This document shows positions 55,154-60,000 of a stretch of 60,000 nucleotides of DNA, one piece after another (the stretch's first letter is position 1; each line of letters opens with the position of its first letter). The stretch comes from Cryptomeria japonica (lineage: Eukaryota > Streptophyta > Pinopsida > Cupressales > Cupressaceae): the NCBI RefSeq assembly GCF_030272615.1, contig NC_081409.1:25369406-25429405 (forward strand), written 5' to 3'. The translations under genes and the position numbers were made by a program. A model generated the notes under the pieces. That model saw only the letters and a program-made list of their open reading frames with translations. It had not been told where the DNA came from and did not search any database.

Positions 55154-56687
55154 TGATAGTTCTGATACTTAATGTAAGTATAGATCCAATAGCCAACAAG
55201 ATGAGAGGGGGGGGGTGAATCATACAAACTTAATCTTCCATAAAAACATCAGATTCAACCTCGGTATCATATACTTCAGTAATATAACCAAAATTGCTAA
55301 ACATGCAAACTCAAAAGCATATAAACATCATAAATCTCATAACACCAGATTTAACGTGGAAACCCAAATAGGGAAAAACCACTGTGGGATCTTGGACCCA
55401 CTAAGAAATATACTCTTCTAGAGTATGCTCGGTTAAAAGAAAATCATGTTAAAGATTACAAACACATTGCTAGATGTGACCCAGTTAAGGGATTTCCCTC
55501 GGATCTATTAGGATCTTCACCTTGTTAGAAGTGACCTTGTTAAAGGATTTCAAACACTCAATCAGAATGTCACCTTGCTAGAGGGTTTTACAAATAAGAC
55601 TGTTAAGTCCACTTGGTTAAGAGATTTTCTGTCACTTTCACAAAATAACAGTAATAAAAATCTATCTGCAACTTCACATCTAAAATGTTAAAGCAGATTC
55701 TTATTTGCTCAATATAATCTAGACATAGAACTAATCTTGTCCATCTGCTGGGCTTCTATACTCTGTTATTCAAACAGGTCTTCAAGCTTCTGTGCTCGGT
55801 AATCACTATGTAGCATCCCTGTGCATACATTTGCCCACATGCATTGTTTATCAATAGTTCCCTATTTATAAACAATTAGCTAACCGCTTAATCTTCTTGA
55901 TCACATTTCCCATGATCAATCATAGCCATCAGATCTTCAAACTTTGACCAGGTTCAATGTATCCTTTGATCTGAAAATGTTTTACCCTACCTTGGAACTT
56001 GCATACATTTCTTGGAACTTGTGCTAGGGTATTGCGGTTCAATCTAAGTTGTAGATCTTCATGTCGATTTTCCTTTGCCATAGATTCATTAACAAACTTC
56101 ATGCGCGACATACCAATCATTTAATCAGTTCCAGCTCATCAGCTTCCTTCATTAAATAACGCATGTAACCATTTAATGTATTCTGTTACAGCTCAGTTAC
56201 AACTCGGTAACAACTCGGTAATAACTCAGTAAATACTAAACTTCACTTGGTAGACATTTTGCCTTCATTAACCGTTAGCGATAACCTTAGGGTTTACCGA
56301 CTAGGTTCTTTGCTCGGTAACATAGTATAGTATTAACCTTACAATTTACAACATATGTATGATGTTAAAACAATCTAAACATCATGATCTCATCATTGTC
56401 TGACTCGGTAATAGTTGCCCATTGAATACCTTATTCATCCCCTTATTCATCATATTCTTTTTGTGTCTTTTCCTGACATCTTTATATTCTTCAAATCATA
56501 CCTCTCAAGATATGGCAACATCATACTAAATTAGAAAATCAATTTCTTGACATCAATGACAAAATAAAAATATCAAGACAGTAAACATCCTTAATTAGTT
56601 ATATCTATAATCATCAACAAACTTCTCAATATCCTTATTGAAATGCCAACAATCTCCCATTGTCTGTTATAATGTCAAATGCCAACA
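55154..56687 (-). repeat. copia-5 3' LTR, 1534 bp
   Basis: Starts TGATAGTTCTGATAC and ends AATGCCAACA. G-run (about 55205), GGGAAAAACCAC module (about 55370) and minus-strand TATA box (55862-55870) as in copia-3, but with more differences than the two copia-3 LTRs have from each other. The left flank is CATAG; the other side of the target duplication lies outside the window. Confidence 0.9.
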
Positions 56688-57134
56688 ATCTCCCCCTTTG
56701 GCATTGATGGAAAAACCAATTGATTTGACCTTAAAAAGATTTGGATTGTTGTGATTCTGAAATGCTGAAATGCTCTCTTGTTGTCATCAGAATTCTCCTA
56801 TTTTCTTCAGTCTTCTCCCATTTTTTCAATCTTCAAGTTTAGTCTTTTTAATCAGTCTTCTCCCCCTTTGACAACAATGCCAAAAAGTAAAGAACTAAAA
56901 CATAATTTCTTCCTGTATGAAGTGAATTCCTGCTGTTGTGTATCAACTGAGTCTCGATCAGAGCATTTTGTCTTCAATTCTTGTTCCCTGTATTGTATCC
57001 TCCATTATTTCTTGTACTATTTCCTGCATTATTTCCTGCACACCATTAGAAAACATCTTAAAGTGTGTAAATCAACATCAACTCTAAAAAGATATTCGAT
57101 AGAGTCATTGAATTGATGCTTTCACCGAACTCGG

Positions 57135-58085
57135 TCAGTGAGTAGAAGATAGGGGTAGGACCCCTAACTTACTTCTGAGATATTCAAAAGTGTCCCTTGG
57201 TAGTGGCTTGGTGAAGATATCTGCTATTTGTTCCTTTGTGCTAACATACTCCAACACCACTTTCTTCTCTTGAGCTTCTTCTCTAAGATAATGATATTTG
57301 ATAGAGATGTACTTTGTCTTAGAGTGCATAACAGGATTCTTTGAAATGTTAATGGCACTAGTATTGTCACAGAATATAGTTACTGGCTCAGTAACTTTCT
57401 CATTTATTCCTTCCAACAGTTGTTTGATCCATGCAATGTTGGTACAATTCAATGTTGTGGCAACATATTCAGCTTATGTTGTTGACTGTGAAACACATCC
57501 TTGTTTCTTGCTAAGCCAACTCACTAGTCTTTCTCCTAAAAAGAAAACTCCTCCACTTGTGCTTTTCCTATCATCAATGTTGCCTGCCCAATCAGCATCA
57601 GTATACACTTTTAAATCATAATCATTTCCCTTCTGATATACTAAGCCATAATCCTCTGTGCCTTTCAAGTATCTAAAAATTCTTTTGATTGTTGTCATGT
57701 GTGTTTCCTTAGGATTTGCAGAGAATCTTGCAACTATACCTACTGCATGTGCTATGTTTGGTCTGCTGTGAACAACATATTGTAGCTTTCGAATCACGGA
57801 TCGGTAAAGTGTCTCATCAACAGATGCAGATTCATCATTCTTTGATAGTTTACAGTTGGTAGTCATAGGAGTACTTACTAGTTTTGAATCCTCCATTCCA
57901 AATTTCTTCAAGATTTCCTTTATGTACTTGGATTGAGTAATGAAAATCTCATTTTTCATTTGCAGTATTTGCAAACCTATAAAATACTTTATCTCGCCGA
58001 TTAATGACATCTCAAATTCTTTGCTCATTTCATTTCCAAAGTTCTTACAAAGAGTCATTTCCACAAAATATAATATCATCAACAA
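57135..58085 (-). pseudogene. copia-5 RT end and RNase H
   Basis: From [28 protein letters not shown] to [24 protein letters not shown] then a TAA (about 57474; copia-3 has QSTAEAEY here), [26 protein letters not shown] and the terminal [18 protein letters not shown]. The stop removes the Glu-containing AEAEY stretch from the frame. It is joined to the RT frame through a frameshift at about 58055. Confidence 0.9.
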
Positions 58086-58780
58086 ATATGGCTAAGATCA
58101 GTATTCCATTTTCATCATTCTTCATGTACATATTGTTGTTCTCACTTGTCCTTATAAAACCAATCTTAATCAAATAAGAGTGCAATCTTTCATACCATGC
58201 TCTAGGTGCTTGTTTCAGACCATATAATGCTTTGTTCAATTTACATACCTGATCTTTATTATTGTCTTCAACAAATCCTTCGGGTTGTTCAATAAAAACT
58301 TCTTCTTCTAATATTCCATTCAAAAATGCAGATTTGACATCCATTTGATATACCTTGAAGTTTTTCAAAGCAGCATATGCCAACAATGTTCTTACTCCTT
58401 CAAGTCTAGCCACAGGTGCAAAAGTTTCACCATAATCAATTCCTTCTTCTTGAGCATAACCTTTGCAAACTAGTCTTGCTTTATTTCGAATGACCTCTCC
58501 TTTTTCATTTAGCTTGTTTCTGAAAATCCACTTTGTACCGATTACATTTTTGTCCTTCGGTCTTGGGATTAGTGTCCATGTGTCATTCTTCTTGATTTGA
58601 TCAATCTCTTCTGTCATAGCATGTATCCAATCTTCACTGTTAAATGCCTCTTTCACTATTCTCGATTCAAATTCAGATATCAGACATGTGTTATGTCTCA
58701 GTTTGTTCCTTGTCATCACTGGATCATCCTTATCTCCTATAATCTGACTTGGTGCATGATGTCTTCTGACATACTTGGCT
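58045..58780 (-). pseudogene. copia-5 reverse transcriptase
   Basis: 224 codons open from 58719: [82 protein letters not shown] and [13 protein letters not shown]. It ends just after the FVDD box because two bases present in copia-3 (GAGAGAG there) are missing here. The palm residues are intact. Confidence 0.9.
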
Positions 58781-59063
58781 AATACAGGCTCGATAGGCTC
58801 TGTATGATCTTCTTCATCGCTCGGTAATTAGATATTTTCTTCAACAGTTTTCTCAGTAGGACTTGTCGATTGAACATAGACAAATTCATCATAATCTTCT
58901 AGTTCTTTGGAATTTCCTTCATCATTTCTTTCTGCAAATTCATCAATTTTCACATTTGCACTTTCTACTATTTTGTTAGATGATTTGATCAGACATTTAA
59001 ATGCTTTGCTTCTAGAAGAATAACCTAGAAATGTTCCTTCTTCACTTTTCTGATCAAACTTAC
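58781..59063 (-). pseudogene. copia-5 integrase C-terminal linker
   Basis: Contains NVKIDEFAERNDEGNSKELEDY-like sequence in pieces and the EEGTFLGYSSRSKAFKC motif near 59030. Similar to copia-3 40560-40760. It is cut at 59063 by the next LTR. Confidence 0.75.
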
Positions 59064-60000
59064 TGATGCCCTCCTAAATGGCACAATGTTAGTTTAAGAT
59101 CAATCAACACAAAACACACAAGACGTTAGCGTTAGTCAATCAAAAACTAAATCTATGAAGGCATTCCAAGAGAGACACTAAAAACATGCTAATGAATCTA
59201 ACTAAAGAAGTAAAGACAATGAGACATCTCCAACTATCTCTTAGCATGAGATTAGCTCCTTCTCCCTTGTTCCTCTCCTCTCCAAGTTCCAAAATAGTGT
59301 AGCTCTCAACAGCTTTTTGCACTATGGATGCTTATGGAGGATCGAGATTGTAGTATAGCTCCAAATATGAAATGAAAAGCTATTACTATGCTATTGATGC
59401 TAAAATGATGTGTTTTAACCAAAAGACAAAAGATTAGATTGTTTATGCTAAAATGCTCTCTAAAATGTCTATAGTCTAAATGCTTACAAGTTTTCAGGAT
59501 CTGGATTATGAAGGAATGGGCTCTATTTATAAGAAAAAATGGAGCAATGGATGGCCAAGATTGAAAGGTTTAATCAAGGGTCAAGCTTGAAAGTTGGGAA
59601 TCCATGTGCACAATTGGCACCAATAAAATAGTGACAAGTGTCAACACAGGATTGGGTTGAGAGAAGAGGTTGGAGGCATTAAAGGCCTGAGAAGACCTCA
59701 TGGTTATCTAAAGGCTAAGAGTCAAGCCTAAATTAGGATTACCCACTGGATTAGGAGTTAATCCAAGGATAAACCTTTGTGCAAATGATTAAGAGATAAT
59801 CATGGTCAAAGCATTAAATGCTTGATGAGACCTTTGTGGTTGGATAGAGGTTGAGTCAAAACAAATGTTTTAACCATGTGGGAGAGTTGAATTAACCATT
59901 AATGGTTATTGGAGACTTTGTGGATTAAGTGGTTGAAAGTTGGAAGCCTTTAATGGTTTTCAAAGACTTTGGGGTTTTTGGTGGTTGAAGGTTGAAAACC
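59064..60000 (-). mobile_element. Partial LTR of a further insertion, runs off the window
   Basis: Begins TGATGCCCTCCTAAATGG exactly where copia-5 integrase stops. CTCTATTTATAAG (59521-59533), followed by AATGGA..AATGGATGG and GGTCAAGCTTGAAAGTTGGGAATCCATGTG, parallels the gypsy LTR (21985-22070). It is therefore likely a related gypsy LTR in minus orientation. The end and any target duplication are outside the window. The short frame at 59140-59322 is not a gene. Confidence 0.65.

Larger units (their letters stand above)
55154..60000 (-). mobile_element. copia-5: second copy of the copia-3 family
   Basis: 3' LTR 55154-56687, polypurine tract 56688-56706, RNase H and RT 57135-58780, linker and integrase end 58780-59063, then another LTR interrupts it from 59064 to the window end. 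The protein and LTR are close relatives of copia-3. The rest lies beyond the window. Confidence 0.9.

Noticed and set aside
55215-55421. Short plus-strand frame
   Set aside because: Inside the copia-5 LTR and antisense to it; the matching frame is not kept in the copia-3 LTRs.

Overview
This window is plant nuclear DNA made almost wholly of mobile elements. I see no intact host gene, no rRNA or tRNA gene and no CRISPR array. Dense, deeply nested Ty1/copia and Ty3/gypsy LTR retrotransposons, tRNA-Met-type primer sites, long LTRs (about 1.2-1.6 kb) and AT-rich spacers point to a large-genome seed plant. A gymnosperm is my guess from the style of the repeats, not something the sequence proves.

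Layout. (1) 1-5.9 kb: a tandem duplication, AT-rich repeats, and a decayed minus-strand gene for a DDE-transposase-like protein with one readable intron (1234-4085). Its 5' part is split by a 372-bp TRIM-like element with a perfect target duplication. Two GC-rich hairpins and a (GA)n block follow. (2) 5.9-7.7 kb: a solo copia LTR inside a 20-bp-motif minisatellite. (3) 7.7-53 kb: one nested stack. A plus-strand copia (copia-1) received a plus-strand copia-2 (9.0-17.2 kb, itself holding two solo LTRs), a second TRIM-like element (17.46-17.79 kb) and a large minus-strand LTR element (17.79-52.21 kb). That element contains truncated copia-4, which contains a Tat-lineage gypsy (21.39-46.25 kb). 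The gypsy 5' LTR was split by copia-3 (36.92-45.84 kb), and copia-3 gag was split by a solo LTR (42.34-43.58 kb). This is six levels deep. (4) 53-55.15 kb: AT-rich DNA, a ~1.1-kb pyrimidine/purine inverted repeat and small hairpins. (5) 55.15-60 kb: copia-5, of the copia-3 family, interrupted by the start of another LTR at 59064.

How the parts work together. Each element carries the usual gag, protease, reverse transcriptase, RNase H and integrase modules, but nearly all are broken by stops, frameshifts, nested insertions or loss of catalytic residues. The RT-RNase H half of copia-3 is the one long open frame (528 codons). Five insertions have perfect 5-bp target duplications: TRIM-1, two solo LTRs in copia-2, copia-3, and the solo LTR in copia-3 gag. 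These fix much of the order of events. The gypsy carries a second (archaeal-type) RNase H and a tandem-repeat-rich 3' region, both typical of the Tat lineage.

The least ordinary items are the transposase-like pseudogene, which I recall as related to poorly characterised animal proteins, the two TRIM-like elements with 64-bp interiors that carry a Pol III B-box-like sequence beside the primer site, and the large purine/pyrimidine foldback.
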